Source of the DNA: DATJBF01 sp035515475
Lineage (GTDB): Bacteria; Verrucomicrobiota; Verrucomicrobiia; Palsa-1439
Direction: 5' to 3'
Length of the DNA: 64,000 bases
Assembly (NCBI GenBank): GCA_035515475.1
Contig: DATJBF010000047.1
Coordinates: 124,001-188,000 of the forward strand
Shown here: positions 7,751-16,698 of the stretch, piece by piece
Position numbering within the stretch: the stretch's first letter is position 1
How the letters are laid out: each line of letters opens with the position of its first letter
Notes under the pieces: model-generated
Databases searched by the model: none
Told to the model about the DNA's origin: nothing
What the model saw: only the letters and a program-made list of their open reading frames with translations
Position numbers and translations under genes: made by a program

Positions 7751-8577
7751 CTCCCAGCCCTCGCTTCGTAATTCTCGATAAAGACCCGAATCGCCAAGAT
7801 CGCCTGCGCGTGGATCTGACAGATGCGGGACTCCGTCAGCCCAAACACCGCGGCGATTTCGCGCAGCCGCAAATCCTCGTAGTAATAAAGCGCCAACACC
7901 TTGCGCTGCATTTCCGGCAACTCTTGAATGCGCCTGGCAATCAACCGCGCCAACTCGCGCCGTCCCGCGGTTTCCACGGGGCTCCCCTGACGCGGGTCGG
8001 CGATGCAGTCCGATCGCGAGTTGGTCTCGCCGTCTTCGTCATTGCCCTGCATGGCATCGAGACACACAAACGTCACCGGCCGGATTTCTTCAAGCAGGGC
8101 GTCATACTCCGTCATCGAAATCTTCAAGGCCGCCGCCATCTCCTCTTCGGTGGGAGGCCGCCCCTTCCGTTGTTCGAGCTCCGCCATCACCGCCTGAACC
8201 TTGCGGGCCCGGTCCCGGACCGACCGGCCTTGCCAGTCCATCCTCCGCAACTCGTCCAGTACCGCCCCCTGAATTCGAATTCGGGCATACGTGGCGAAAC
8301 TCGCACCGTTCCTCTCATCAAAGTTCCGCAGCGCCTGCAGCAACCCGACCACCCCGGCACTGTAGAGATCCTCCACGTCGACGTGCGGCGGCAACGTCAT
8401 CGCAATTCGCCCCACCACGGTCTTGACCAGCGGCAGATGGCTCTTGACCAACTCGCCCTCGGCCGCGCTACCAGGAGCGACCCGACGATAACGCCGCGCG
8501 ACTTCCTGCTTCCGCGACACAGTATCGACCGTCTCGGGCGCGTCCAGCTTCACACAATTGGATGTGCTCCTACTCAC
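7747..8577 (-). CDS. fliA: RNA polymerase sigma-28 factor FliA
   Basis: Directs RNA polymerase to late flagellar promoters. From the GTG at 8577 it has 276 residues. This start is chosen because GAGGA lies seven bases upstream and it overlaps the previous gene by eight bases; longer in-frame starts give an Arg/Cys-rich non-homologous leader. Region 2 (DVEDLYSAGVVGLLQALRNF, SFATYARIRIQGAVLDELRR), region 3 (KGRPPTEEEMAAALKIS) and region 4 (LALYYYEDLRLREIAAVFGL, ESRICQIHAQAI) are typical of FliA. Matching promoters lie at 36730-36756, 37764-37790 and possibly 32476-32503. It is co-transcribed with motA and motB. Confidence 0.93.
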   Translation of the reverse strand: MSRSTSNCVKLDAPETVDTVSRKQEVARRYRRVAPGSAAEGELVKSHLPLVKTVVGRIAMTLPPHVDVEDLYSAGVVGLLQALRNFDERNGASFATYARIRIQGAVLDELRRMDWQGRSVRDRARKVQAVMAELEQRKGRPPTEEEMAAALKISMTEYDALLEEIRPVTFVCLDAMQGNDEDGETNSRSDCIADPRQGSPVETAGRRELARLIARRIQELPEMQRKVLALYYYEDLRLREIAAVFGLTESRICQIHAQAILAIRVFIENYEARAGR

Positions 8578-8782
8578 GGCGGCGTCCTCGGCGCGATTCT
8601 TCCAACGCCTGGATCCACGCCCGTCCCCACCAACGCATGAGCAACGCCCCCGCATACAGCGCGACAGACGCCTGAAGCAGCGCTGTGGGCAGGGATTCAC
8701 CCTGAATCAGGCCAAACCCTATCCCGATGCCAAACCCCAATAGTCCCCCCACTAGCAGCAGTTTCTTCATCAACGCATTCAT
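8570..8782 (-). CDS. Small two-helix membrane protein between flhF and fliA
   Basis: 70 residues, not assignable to a named family. A first hydrophobic helix with a glycine zipper (LLLVGGLLGFGIGIGFGLI), a short polar turn, a second helix (LLQASVALYAGALLMRWWG) and a basic tail RRGRRRE. Inferred to be an inner-membrane hairpin with a cytoplasmic basic end. It lies where flhG is found in many flagellar operons, 25 bases after flhF, and its stop overlaps the fliA start, so it is co-expressed with both. Confidence 0.75.
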   Translation of the reverse strand: MNALMKKLLLVGGLLGFGIGIGFGLIQGESLPTALLQASVALYAGALLMRWWGRAWIQALEESRRGRRRE

Positions 8783-8807
8783 GGGTCAGCAGATGATTTG
8801 CCACGCC

Positions 8808-9824
8808 TCATTTTGCCGCGAAAACCCGCGCCAACACGCGTTCGGCTGACGCCTCGAAAAACTCACCGGGAATATTTTGCCCAGCCGACAGGAACCGGAT
8901 GGGCAAACCTGTTCCCAACATCAGATTCCATAGCTTGCCCCAGCGCGGTTCTTCGTCGAGGTGCGTCACCACGATGTCGGCCACCGGCAATTTCGCGGCG
9001 AACGCCCGCGCCTGCGCGAGCAACGCCGCCGTCTCGTAGGCTGCGTTCACCACCAAATGCGCTTGCGGGTCGCCAAACCCGCGCAACTGAACCGCCGTCT
9101 CCCACATCGCGTCGGCATCGGCCCAATTCACCCCGGGCAAATCCACGAACGCGTTGTCCTCGGTGCCCGGCGCCGCACCCCACGAACGCTCCACCGGTAC
9201 CCCGAGCACATCGCCGTGCACGCTCAGCGCCTCGGCGGTGTTCGCTGTCCGGCCATCGAGTCGCCACACGCGCGCGGACTCGCCCTTGAGCAAGACCGAA
9301 AGCGTCAACCACTTGCACAGCGCGGTGGTCTTCCCCACTCCGGGCGCACCGACGAAGACGTGCGGACCGGTCGAACCGGCTTGACCCTGCGGAACCCAGG
9401 TCGCAGCGAGTGCCGCCCGAAGTTCTCTCAACTCGGCCGCCAGCCACGGCGGGCGCGACCCGTTCATCTGATCGATGACAGCCTCGGCGTACAGCGGCAG
9501 GAGACCAACGGATTCGAGCAGATCGCGTGTGGTCCGGCTGTCGCTCTGCGCGCGGTTATGAACTGTAGGAGTTTGACCGGGAGACTTTGTGGCCGGCTCC
9601 ACGCGCGGGAGGGGCCGGGCCACCGGCTCGTCGGTCGTGTCGAGTAGTGTAGCGGTCGCCGCCACGGGTTCCGGCACGCGGGCCTGCACTTCAATCTTGG
9701 GCTTCTCAAACCAGCGCGACGGCAGTTGCCGCAAATTCACCACGACCGCATCCTGGCCGAGCTTCGCGCGGATTTGCTGAACGGCGTCAACCGCCGATTT
9801 GGCGATGAAAGTCTCCAGGGTCAT
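8808..9824 (-). CDS. flhF: FlhF, SRP-type GTPase
   Basis: Signal-recognition-particle-like GTPase that sets flagellar position and number. 338 residues: an N-terminal FlhF-specific domain (TFIAKSAVDAVQQIRAKLGQ DAVVV), a Pro-rich linker, the N domain, and a G domain with the P-loop GAPGVGKTT near residue 158. The switch is DLPGVNWADAD instead of the usual DTAGR, and the base-recognition motif is THLDEE rather than TKLDE. Both changes suggest altered or weak GTP hydrolysis (inference). No flhG is present beside it. One base separates it from flhA. Confidence 0.9.
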   Translation of the reverse strand: MTLETFIAKSAVDAVQQIRAKLGQDAVVVNLRQLPSRWFEKPKIEVQARVPEPVAATATLLDTTDEPVARPLPRVEPATKSPGQTPTVHNRAQSDSRTTRDLLESVGLLPLYAEAVIDQMNGSRPPWLAAELRELRAALAATWVPQGQAGSTGPHVFVGAPGVGKTTALCKWLTLSVLLKGESARVWRLDGRTANTAEALSVHGDVLGVPVERSWGAAPGTEDNAFVDLPGVNWADADAMWETAVQLRGFGDPQAHLVVNAAYETAALLAQARAFAAKLPVADIVVTHLDEEPRWGKLWNLMLGTGLPIRFLSAGQNIPGEFFEASAERVLARVFAAK

Positions 9825-9825
9825 T

Positions 9826-11919
9826 TCACGCCTCCGGGCAGGGGATCATCGCGGCACTTTGAATTTCGACGCGCGCGGGCAACTCCGCGTAACTCAGCAC
9901 GGCGAGGTCCGCGAACGTACTTTCAAAAAAGCGACGGACGCCAAGCCGAATCTGCGGGGCGCACAGCAACACGGGCTGCTGGCCAGCGGCGACCATCGGC
10001 TGCACCAGCTTCGACAGCCATTCCACCACATGGCGCGTAATTCTCGGATCCAGCACCAGGCTGATCTCCGAGGGAGACTGCCGCACGCCGCGGGCGATTT
10101 CCTGTTCCAGTTTTGGATCGAGCGTGATCGCGCGCAACGCACCGGTTTCGGTCTGGTAACTGCGGGCGATCTGAGCGCCCAGGGCTCGCCGAGCGTACTC
10201 AGTGAGTTCGTCAGGGTTCTTTGTGACGGCCGTGTAATCGCTGACTTTCTCCAAAATGCCGGCCAGATTGCGAATGGAAACGCCCTCGGCCAACAGGTTC
10301 TGCAGAATGCGCTGTACCTGGCCAACGTTGAGCTGTGCGGGGATCAACTCGTTGACCACGGTGGGGTGCGTCTGCTTCAAATTGTCGAGCAACACCTGCA
10401 CGTCTTGTCGGCTGAGAATGGCGTGCGCGTTGCGTTTGACGACCTCGGACAAATGTGTCACCAACACCGACGCGGCATCGACCACGGTATAGCCGCCCAC
10501 CTCGGCGGTCTTGCGCTCGGCGTCGCCGATCCACGTCGCGGGCAACTGGAACACGGGCTCAACGGTTGGTTGGCCTTTCAATGCGGTCTTGCTGCCGGTG
10601 GCGTTCATCGCCAGCCAGTGGCCGGGCAGCAACTCCCCGTGCGCGACCGTCTCGCCCCGGATCAGGAACCGATATTCGTTCGCGCTCAACTGCAGGTTAT
10701 CACGCAACCGAATCGGCGGAACGATCACGCCCATCTCCGACGCGAAATTCCGGCGCACGCCCGTCACCCTCTCCAGCAGGTCGCCGCCCTTCCGAGCGTC
10801 CGCCAAGCCCACCAAGCCATAGCCCAATTCGATCTGCAACGCGTCCACGGCGAGCAGGGTTTCCAGTTTTTCCGTCGGACCGGTCTTTACCGGCGTCGCC
10901 GGAGTCTTGGCGGCGTCCCCCACTTCGCCCGCGGTGACGGACGTGGCCGCGGTGATCCCGTGTTTCTTCAGTGCCGACGCGAGCGCCCCGGTGGCGACCG
11001 CCATCGTCAGGAACGGGATCATGGGCAGGCCAGGCACCAGCGCCATAAACGTCATCATGCCCGACAATGCCCACACCGCACGGGGATAGAACAACAATTG
11101 CCGCGACAGGTCGCGACCAAGATTCTCACGGGAGGCGGCGCGGGTCACGAGAATGCCGGCGGCGGTCGAGGTGATCAACGCGGGAATCTGCGACACCAAG
11201 CCCTCGCCGATGGACAACAGCGTGTAGCGCTGGAGCGCCTCGGTGACGGTCAGCGATTTCTGGATGACGCCGACCGCGAAACCGCCGAGGATGTTGATCA
11301 ACGTGATGAGGATCGCCGCGATGGCATCGCCGCGCACGAATTTGCTGGCTCCATCCATCGCGCCGTAAAAATCCGACTCCTGCTCGAGTTGGCGGCGCCG
11401 CGTGCGAGCTTCATCTTCTTTGATCAGCCCCGCGTTGAGTTCGGCGTCAATCGCCATCTGTTTGCCGGGCAACGCATCCAACGTGAACCGCGCCGCGACT
11501 TCGGCAATGCGCCCGGCACCCTTGGTGATCACGATGAAATTGATCAAGACCAGGATCAGGAACACCACCAAGCCGACCACGTAGTTGCCACGCACAACGA
11601 AATTGCCAAAGGCCTCGATAATGTGCCCCGCGTAACCATCGAGCAGGATCAAGCGCGTGGCGGCCACGTTGAGCGCCAGCCGGTACAGCGTGATGAATAG
11701 CAGCAAGGCAGGGAAGCCGGTGAAATCCGACGGCTCGCGCAAATACAGGATGACCAACATCGTCAGCAGCGATAGCGCGATGCTCACCGCCAGCAACGTG
11801 TCCAAGAGAAACGACGGAATCGGCAGAATCAACAGCAGCACCGTGCCCAGCAGCCCGATCACCAGCCACACGTCGCCGTAGCGAAAAAATCCGCCGAGTT
11901 TTGAATTACCGGGCGGCAC
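9826..11919 (-). CDS. flhA: Flagellar type III export protein FlhA
   Basis: Export-gate protein, 697 residues. The N-terminal half has about eight membrane helices, with the family signature AARFTLDALPGKQMAIDAEL and the loop RRRQLEQESDFYGAMDGA SKFV at about residues 140-200. The cytoplasmic C-terminal domain, which docks export chaperones, follows from about residue 345, with LGYGLVGLADARKGGDLLER and IGEGLVSQIPAL in its expected places. The 5' end overlaps flhB by 14 bases. Confidence 0.97.
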   Translation of the reverse strand: MPPGNSKLGGFFRYGDVWLVIGLLGTVLLLILPIPSFLLDTLLAVSIALSLLTMLVILYLREPSDFTGFPALLLFITLYRLALNVAATRLILLDGYAGHIIEAFGNFVVRGNYVVGLVVFLILVLINFIVITKGAGRIAEVAARFTLDALPGKQMAIDAELNAGLIKEDEARTRRRQLEQESDFYGAMDGASKFVRGDAIAAILITLINILGGFAVGVIQKSLTVTEALQRYTLLSIGEGLVSQIPALITSTAAGILVTRAASRENLGRDLSRQLLFYPRAVWALSGMMTFMALVPGLPMIPFLTMAVATGALASALKKHGITAATSVTAGEVGDAAKTPATPVKTGPTEKLETLLAVDALQIELGYGLVGLADARKGGDLLERVTGVRRNFASEMGVIVPPIRLRDNLQLSANEYRFLIRGETVAHGELLPGHWLAMNATGSKTALKGQPTVEPVFQLPATWIGDAERKTAEVGGYTVVDAASVLVTHLSEVVKRNAHAILSRQDVQVLLDNLKQTHPTVVNELIPAQLNVGQVQRILQNLLAEGVSIRNLAGILEKVSDYTAVTKNPDELTEYARRALGAQIARSYQTETGALRAITLDPKLEQEIARGVRQSPSEISLVLDPRITRHVVEWLSKLVQPMVAAGQQPVLLCAPQIRLGVRRFFESTFADLAVLSYAELPARVEIQSAAMIPCPEA

Positions 11920-13021
11920 CTGCCGTTCCTCCTATTTGATTTGCCTCCACGTAATACCGGTATCGATTGGTGCGGTATACCCAAGCCAACACCTCCGCCA
12001 CTGCGGCGTAGAGCTGCGCGGGTATTTCCGCCCCCACGCGGCCGTAGCGGTACATGAGTCGTGCCAACGGCTTGTTCTCGACCAGCGGGACCTGGTGTTG
12101 GGCAGCCACTTCCCGGATGCGCAGAGCGTTGTAACGGGCTCCCTTGGCAACGATCTTGGGAGCGCGCATGGTCTTGCGGTCGTACCGCAACGCGATGGCG
12201 AGGTGAGAGGGGTTCGTCACAACCACATCTGCCTTAGGCACTTCCGTTAGCATTTGGTTGAAGGTGATCGAGATACGGCGCCGTCGCATCTTGGCTTTCA
12301 TCAACGGGTTGGCTTCGGTATGCTTGAGTTCCTCCTTGAGCTCGTCTTTCGTCATCATCAGGTCTTTATTGGTCTGCCAATGCTGGTAGGCGTAGTCCGC
12401 GAAAGCGATGAACGCCATCACCACAACGACGCGGAGCACGAGCTTGAAGGAAGATTCTGCCAGAAACTCGGCAATCCTTTCCGCCGTCACCGAGCTGTAG
12501 AATATGGGATCGCAGAGAATGTCTCGCACCACGGAGTACGTCAGCGCGATGATCACTCCGAGCTTGACGGCCGACACACCCACCAGCACCCACGAGCGCA
12601 CCGAGAACAGGCGCTTCAGTCCCTCCATCGGATCCAGTCGTGACCAAGTTGGCGTGAGTGCTTCCGACGCCGTATTAAACCGGCTCTGCATGCCGCCGGC
12701 CAGCAACCCCGCCAACATCACGGACAACACGACCGGACCGACGCATTTCATGAACAGCCACACGGCCCCCAGCGCGTACCCCGGCATCAAATTTTGCGAC
12801 AGCGGCACATCGTGCAGCCGCCCGAGTCCGGAGGCAACGCTCACGGCCAGCAACGACCACATTTCCCGCCCCGTGAACAGCATCGCCAGCAATCCCGCCA
12901 ACATCACAAACAGCGTTTGGACCTCCGAGCTGTGTGCGACCTGACCCCGCTTGGCCGCCTCTTCGAGCCGTCGCGGCGTTGCTTGTTCGGTTTTCTCCTG
13001 CGCCTGCTGGTCAAGTGGCAT
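11906..13021 (-). CDS. flhB: Flagellar type III export protein FlhB
   Basis: Export-gate protein controlling substrate switching, 371 residues. Starts with QEKTEQATPRRLEEAAKRGQ, four membrane helices in the N-terminal part, then DELKEELKHTEANPLMKAKM and the cytoplasmic domain. The autocleavage site is NPSH (VVVTNPSHLAIALRYD) instead of the canonical NPTH; the cleaved Asn-Pro pair is retained. APKIVAKGARYNALRIREVA and VPLVENKPLARLMY are canonical. A gap of 90 bases separates it from the upstream fliR; I see no clear promoter in it. Confidence 0.96.
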   Translation of the reverse strand: MPLDQQAQEKTEQATPRRLEEAAKRGQVAHSSEVQTLFVMLAGLLAMLFTGREMWSLLAVSVASGLGRLHDVPLSQNLMPGYALGAVWLFMKCVGPVVLSVMLAGLLAGGMQSRFNTASEALTPTWSRLDPMEGLKRLFSVRSWVLVGVSAVKLGVIIALTYSVVRDILCDPIFYSSVTAERIAEFLAESSFKLVLRVVVVMAFIAFADYAYQHWQTNKDLMMTKDELKEELKHTEANPLMKAKMRRRRISITFNQMLTEVPKADVVVTNPSHLAIALRYDRKTMRAPKIVAKGARYNALRIREVAAQHQVPLVENKPLARLMYRYGRVGAEIPAQLYAAVAEVLAWVYRTNRYRYYVEANQIGGTAGAAR

Positions 13022-13111
13022 GAGATCCTCTCGTCCCCATCGCCCCGACTATCCCCAGTCGCCGGGTCCCGGCCCTGTGCGCCGGGGTAAGGGTCCGATA
13101 GGATCGAGCCT

Positions 13112-13888
13112 TCACGCCCTACCCCCCAGCAACTGCGCGACGCGAAGCATGTCTTCGGGAAGACGGTGCAGGTAGTTCATGATGTGCTGCGCGCTCAGAT
13201 TCAACGTCAGTCCGAACACGAAGAGCCCCGCCATCGTACGAAAGGCGAAGTGCTCGGCGAACACGTTCATCTGTGGCACAGCCCGGCCCAGCACGGAAAA
13301 GACAAGGGTAATCACGAACGAGGTGGCGATCAGCGGTGCCGAAAGTTGCGCCGCCAGAACGAATATCCAACTGGTGCGCTTCACCACGTCGACGAATAAT
13401 CCCGCCGACAACCCCGCGCCGCCAATCGGCAGCAGTACGTACGAGCGTTGCATCGCGATGATCGCCCAATGGTGCAGGTCCGTGCTCAAGAACAACGTGA
13501 TGGCCAGATAATTCAAAATGACGCCGATCGTTTCGGTGCGCGCGTTGGAGAAGGGGTTGAAGTCCGCCGCGAGCATCAGCCCCATCTCGGTCGCGATGAT
13601 GTTGCCGGCGGCATCCAGCGCGTAAAAGACCATGCGACTCACAAAGCCGAGCAGCAACCCGATGCCGACTTCGGTCGCCAGGACGCTGACCATTCCCCAC
13701 CAGCTCGACGTGAGCCCCGCCACCGCGTGCGGGGGCAACGTCGCGGCTACCAGGAACGACAGCAACGCCCCGAGCGCCACGCGGATCTGCACCGGGAAAT
13801 ACGACGACGAAAAAATGGGGAATATCGCCAGCATCGCACTGATGCGGGCGAAGATGAGCATCCACGCGACCGGGTCGGCGGGGAACAT
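13112..13888 (-). CDS. fliR: Flagellar type III export protein FliR
   Basis: Core subunit of the FliP-FliQ-FliR export channel. 258 residues, almost wholly hydrophobic with about six membrane segments. FARISAMLAIFPIFSS, PVQIRVALGALLSFLVA, GFVSRMVFYALDAAGNIIAT and the C-terminal MNVFAEHFAFRTMAGLFVF correspond to FliR landmarks (the last replaces the usual QLNVF start with QMNVF). It starts two bases after the fliQ stop. Confidence 0.94.
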   Translation of the reverse strand: MFPADPVAWMLIFARISAMLAIFPIFSSSYFPVQIRVALGALLSFLVAATLPPHAVAGLTSSWWGMVSVLATEVGIGLLLGFVSRMVFYALDAAGNIIATEMGLMLAADFNPFSNARTETIGVILNYLAITLFLSTDLHHWAIIAMQRSYVLLPIGGAGLSAGLFVDVVKRTSWIFVLAAQLSAPLIATSFVITLVFSVLGRAVPQMNVFAEHFAFRTMAGLFVFGLTLNLSAQHIMNYLHRLPEDMLRVAQLLGGRA

Positions 13889-13890
13889 GA

Positions 13891-14160
13891 TCAGTGTACC
13901 ATCTGTGGCATTTTCTCGATGACCGCGGTGGTGAACTGAATGGTGGTCTGAAGCATCCAGGGCAATAACAACAACAGTACACCGATCACACCCAGGGCTT
14001 TGGGCACAAAGGTGAGCGTCTGCTCGTGAATCGAGGTCACCGCCTGAAACAAACTCACCCCCAAGCCGATGATCATGCCCACCAGGAGTAACGGTGCGGT
14101 CAGTGCCACCGCCTGGAACACCATCGTCCGCAACAGCTCCACGGCAAAACCGGCATCCAT
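13891..14160 (-). CDS. fliQ: Flagellar type III export protein FliQ
   Basis: Small export-channel subunit, 89 residues, the exact usual length, from the ATG at 14160, which has GGAGG six bases upstream; an earlier in-frame start is rejected on this basis. Two hydrophobic hairpin helices are visible: APLLLVGMIIGLGVSLFQAV and GVIGVLLLLLPWMLQTTIQF. The linker TSIHEQTLTFVPKALG is a strong FliQ signature. Confidence 0.96.
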   Translation of the reverse strand: MDAGFAVELLRTMVFQAVALTAPLLLVGMIIGLGVSLFQAVTSIHEQTLTFVPKALGVIGVLLLLLPWMLQTTIQFTTAVIEKMPQMVH

Positions 14161-14176
14161 GTGTACCTCCGTATCA

Positions 14177-14965
14177 TCACATCGCAAAACTTCGGATCAA
14201 CGACTGCACCACCAGCGACCAACCGTCCACCAGTACGAACAACAACAGTTTCAGCGGCAGCGAGATCGTCATCGGCGGCATCATCATCATGCCCATGCTC
14301 ATCAGCACCGTTGCCACCACCAGGTCGATCAGGATGAACGGCACGAACAGCAAGAATCCCATCTGAAAAGCCGCCCGCAGTTCGCTGACGATGAAGCCGG
14401 GAATCACGACCCGCAGCGGCAACTGGTCGGCCGGCATCGGACCGAGATTGGCCAGCGCAACAAACAGCTCCACATCCTTGGCCCGAGCCTGCTTCAGCAA
14501 GAACCCGCGGATGTGCCCCGCCGCCCGGTCGAGGGCGACTTCACTGGAGATCTGTTCGGCCCGGTACGGCTGGAGCGCGTCGGCGTTGATCTTCTCCCAA
14601 GTCGGCTGCATGATGAAAAATGTCATGAACAACGACAGCCCGATGATGATCTGATTGGCCGGCGCGCCCTGCAACGACAGGGCCGTGCGTACGAAGGACA
14701 ACACAATCACAATCCGCGTGAAGGAGGTCATCAGCAGGATAATCGACGGTGCCAACGACAACAGTGTGATGGCCACCAGAATTTTGATCGCCACGTCCAC
14801 GTCCTGCGGTTTCTGCGCCGCCTCGACTCCGAGGTTCAGCTTGAATGGCATCAGACCAGCCCCAACGGCGCCGTTCGCCGTGAGGTTGGTTCCAGCAAAG
14901 ACACCGGACGCCGTCAATCCCAACGCCAACAGCCCGAGTCCCAGATATGCTACCGGTCGGTTCAT
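14177..14965 (-). CDS. fliP: Flagellar type III export protein FliP
   Basis: Export-channel subunit, 262 residues from the ATG at 14965 (MNRPVAYLGLGLLALGLTAS, a cleavable signal peptide). The family motifs LAPSIILLMTSFTRIVIVLS, RTALSLQGAPANQIIIGLSL, FFIMQPTWEKINADALQPY and VATVLMSMGMMMMPPMTISL are all clear. The start overlaps the end of fliO by four bases; the stop lies 16 bases before the fliQ ATG. Confidence 0.96.
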   Translation of the reverse strand: MNRPVAYLGLGLLALGLTASGVFAGTNLTANGAVGAGLMPFKLNLGVEAAQKPQDVDVAIKILVAITLLSLAPSIILLMTSFTRIVIVLSFVRTALSLQGAPANQIIIGLSLFMTFFIMQPTWEKINADALQPYRAEQISSEVALDRAAGHIRGFLLKQARAKDVELFVALANLGPMPADQLPLRVVIPGFIVSELRAAFQMGFLLFVPFILIDLVVATVLMSMGMMMMPPMTISLPLKLLLFVLVDGWSLVVQSLIRSFAM

Positions 14966-15465
14966 CCTCTTCGGCCGAGCGCCCGCTGCAGCGAGTCCGC
15001 GAACGCTGGTCTCGCCACGGCGGCGCACGCCTCCTCCTCACTGGCCTCCGGCAACGGGCCGAGCAACGTTATCCCCGCCGGCGACGACGCGACGAGCATC
15101 CGCTGGCGGTCATAACCGATCACGTACAGCGCGTGCCGGTTGCCGAGTGGTTTGACTTCCAGCACGTTCAGTTTGGGCACCGTGCCGTTCTGCCGCGCCG
15201 CGAACCTCTGCCAGTTCTTGAACAGCCACACCCCGCCAAAGAACAATGCCAATACCAGCAGCAACGCGCCGAACACGCGCAACACCGAGGTCCCCGCATC
15301 CGCGAGCGGCTGGGAATCCGACGCCGCCCACACCCGGGTGGCGATCGTCAGCATCAACGTGCAACTCCACCCCATTGGCCCGACCGAAACGGAACGGATC
15401 GCAGTGTGTCTCCCCCTCCTCGCGGTGACACAGTCGGCGGCTCCAGGTTGTCGGAAATGATTCAT
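14962..15465 (-). CDS. fliO: FliO-like flagellar assembly membrane protein
   Basis: FliO assists assembly of the FliP ring. From the ATG at 15465, which overlaps the fliN stop as ATGA, the product has 167 residues. An internal ATG at 15375 (MGWSCTLMLTIATRVWA) would give a cleaner signal peptide and may be the true start. One membrane helix (VFGALLLVLALFFGGVWLF) precedes a small cytoplasmic beta domain (LNVLEVKPLGNRHALYVIGY, RMLVASSPAGITLL), the usual FliO layout. The family is weakly conserved, so position between fliN and fliP is important evidence. Confidence 0.85.
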   Translation of the reverse strand: MNHFRQPGAADCVTARRGRHTAIRSVSVGPMGWSCTLMLTIATRVWAASDSQPLADAGTSVLRVFGALLLVLALFFGGVWLFKNWQRFAARQNGTVPKLNVLEVKPLGNRHALYVIGYDRQRMLVASSPAGITLLGPLPEASEEEACAAVARPAFADSLQRALGRRG

Positions 15466-15725
15466 GCTTTCTGTCCCACCACATCGGCGATTTTGATGCC
15501 GATGCTGCTGTCGACGACCACCACCTGGCCGTGGGCAAAAAGCTTGCCATTGACGTACAGATCCACGGGTGCGTCCGCCGCCTTGTCCAGGTGCACCACC
15601 GCACCGGGAGCGAGATGAAGCACCTCGCGCATCGGCATCTGGCAACTGCCCAGTTCGACCGACACCGTGACCGGCACGTCGAGCAGCACGTCGAGATTGG
15701 GAAGAGTTTCGGTAGTTGTGCTCAT
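15462..15725 (-). CDS. fliN: Flagellar motor switch protein FliN
   Basis: C-ring subunit at the base of the motor, 87 residues, consisting of little more than one SpoA (SURF) domain: LLDVPVTVSVELGSCQMPMR, LHLAPGAVVHLDKAADAPVD and LFAHGQVVVVDSSIGIKIAD. No N-terminal extension. It starts four bases after fliM and overlaps fliO. Confidence 0.95.
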   Translation of the reverse strand: MSTTTETLPNLDVLLDVPVTVSVELGSCQMPMREVLHLAPGAVVHLDKAADAPVDLYVNGKLFAHGQVVVVDSSIGIKIADVVGQKA

Positions 15726-15729
15726 GCGA

Positions 15730-16683
15730 TCAGTTCTCCGTCTTTTGGGTTAATTGCACCGCCCAGTGCCCATCGCTCCGGCCGAGGACGCCCAGGAATT
15801 TCGTGTTGTTGCCCAGGTGCAGATGCACCGCCTGCAGACGCCGGGGGTCGACTGTCAGCATGTCCCCGACCTTCAACGTGGCGACCCGCCGGGCCGTCAG
15901 TTCCACGCCGTCACACCGGGCCGACAGCGTGACCGAGACATCGTCAAATTGCGGATTCCATCTCGACGCGCCGGGCGCGGGCGTGGCCGGACTCGCAGCC
16001 GTCGCACGTGCCGATTCGCCCATGCGGCGCAGCAGTGGCTCGAGACTGTTGTAGGGGAAGCCGATCCGGAATTGCTGCGACGCGCCGCCCATGGTTGTTT
16101 CAAACGCAAACTCCAGCATCATCGCATCGCGCGGCAGCGTGTTGAGAAACCGCACGTCAATCTCGTGACCGAGCAACGCCGGTTCCAACGGCTGCAAATC
16201 ACGCCACTGAGCGCACCACTCCGCGAGCAGCACCTGGGCGATCTGATTGAGCAGCGTGGTCTCCAACTCAGTCAGAGCGCGCTCGGGATGCTTGACCTGG
16301 CCAGTTCCCCCCAGTTGGCGATCCACGATGCTCAGCCCGAGGGGCGGCTGAATTTCCAGCAGCCCAATGCCCCGGGCGGGTTCGGCCTTGAACAACGCGA
16401 CGTGCGTCGGCGTCACCGTCTGTTCGAAGAATTTCTGAAACGAGAGGGCCCGCAACCGGGCCACCGTCACACCAAAATCCATGCGCAGATAACTCGACAG
16501 TCGCGCGCCAAACGCCCGGCCGAATTCCTCCTGGCGGACGCGCAGCTTGCGCTTCACGTTCTCGGAAAGAACTTCGCCCTGCTGGAACTTGGATGCGGGC
16601 GTAGTCGACGCGGGCGTCGCCGGTGCGGCGTCGGCGACGGAGCCGGTGGTTGTCGGCGGGATGGTTGCCTCAGCGGTGGCCAT
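15730..16683 (-). CDS. fliM: Flagellar motor switch protein FliM without the CheY-binding N-terminal motif
   Basis: C-ring protein, 317 residues. Middle domain features are visible: RQEEFGRAFGARLSSYLRMD, LLEIQPPLGLSIVDRQLGGT (with the conserved GGxG), ELETTLLNQIAQVLLAEW. A C-terminal SpoA domain follows (LTARRVATLKVGDMLTVDPR). The N-terminus, however, is a Thr/Ala/Pro-rich stretch (MATAEATIPPTTTGSVADAA) leading into FQQGEVLSENVKRK. The LSQDEIDALL-type peptide that binds phospho-CheY in other FliM proteins is missing, and the fliL stop 15 bases upstream leaves no room for it. FliM-type identity is otherwise clear. Confidence 0.92.
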   Translation of the reverse strand: MATAEATIPPTTTGSVADAAPATPASTTPASKFQQGEVLSENVKRKLRVRQEEFGRAFGARLSSYLRMDFGVTVARLRALSFQKFFEQTVTPTHVALFKAEPARGIGLLEIQPPLGLSIVDRQLGGTGQVKHPERALTELETTLLNQIAQVLLAEWCAQWRDLQPLEPALLGHEIDVRFLNTLPRDAMMLEFAFETTMGGASQQFRIGFPYNSLEPLLRRMGESARATAASPATPAPGASRWNPQFDDVSVTLSARCDGVELTARRVATLKVGDMLTVDPRRLQAVHLHLGNNTKFLGVLGRSDGHWAVQLTQKTEN

Positions 16684-16698
16684 GGTGGAAGACCGCGA

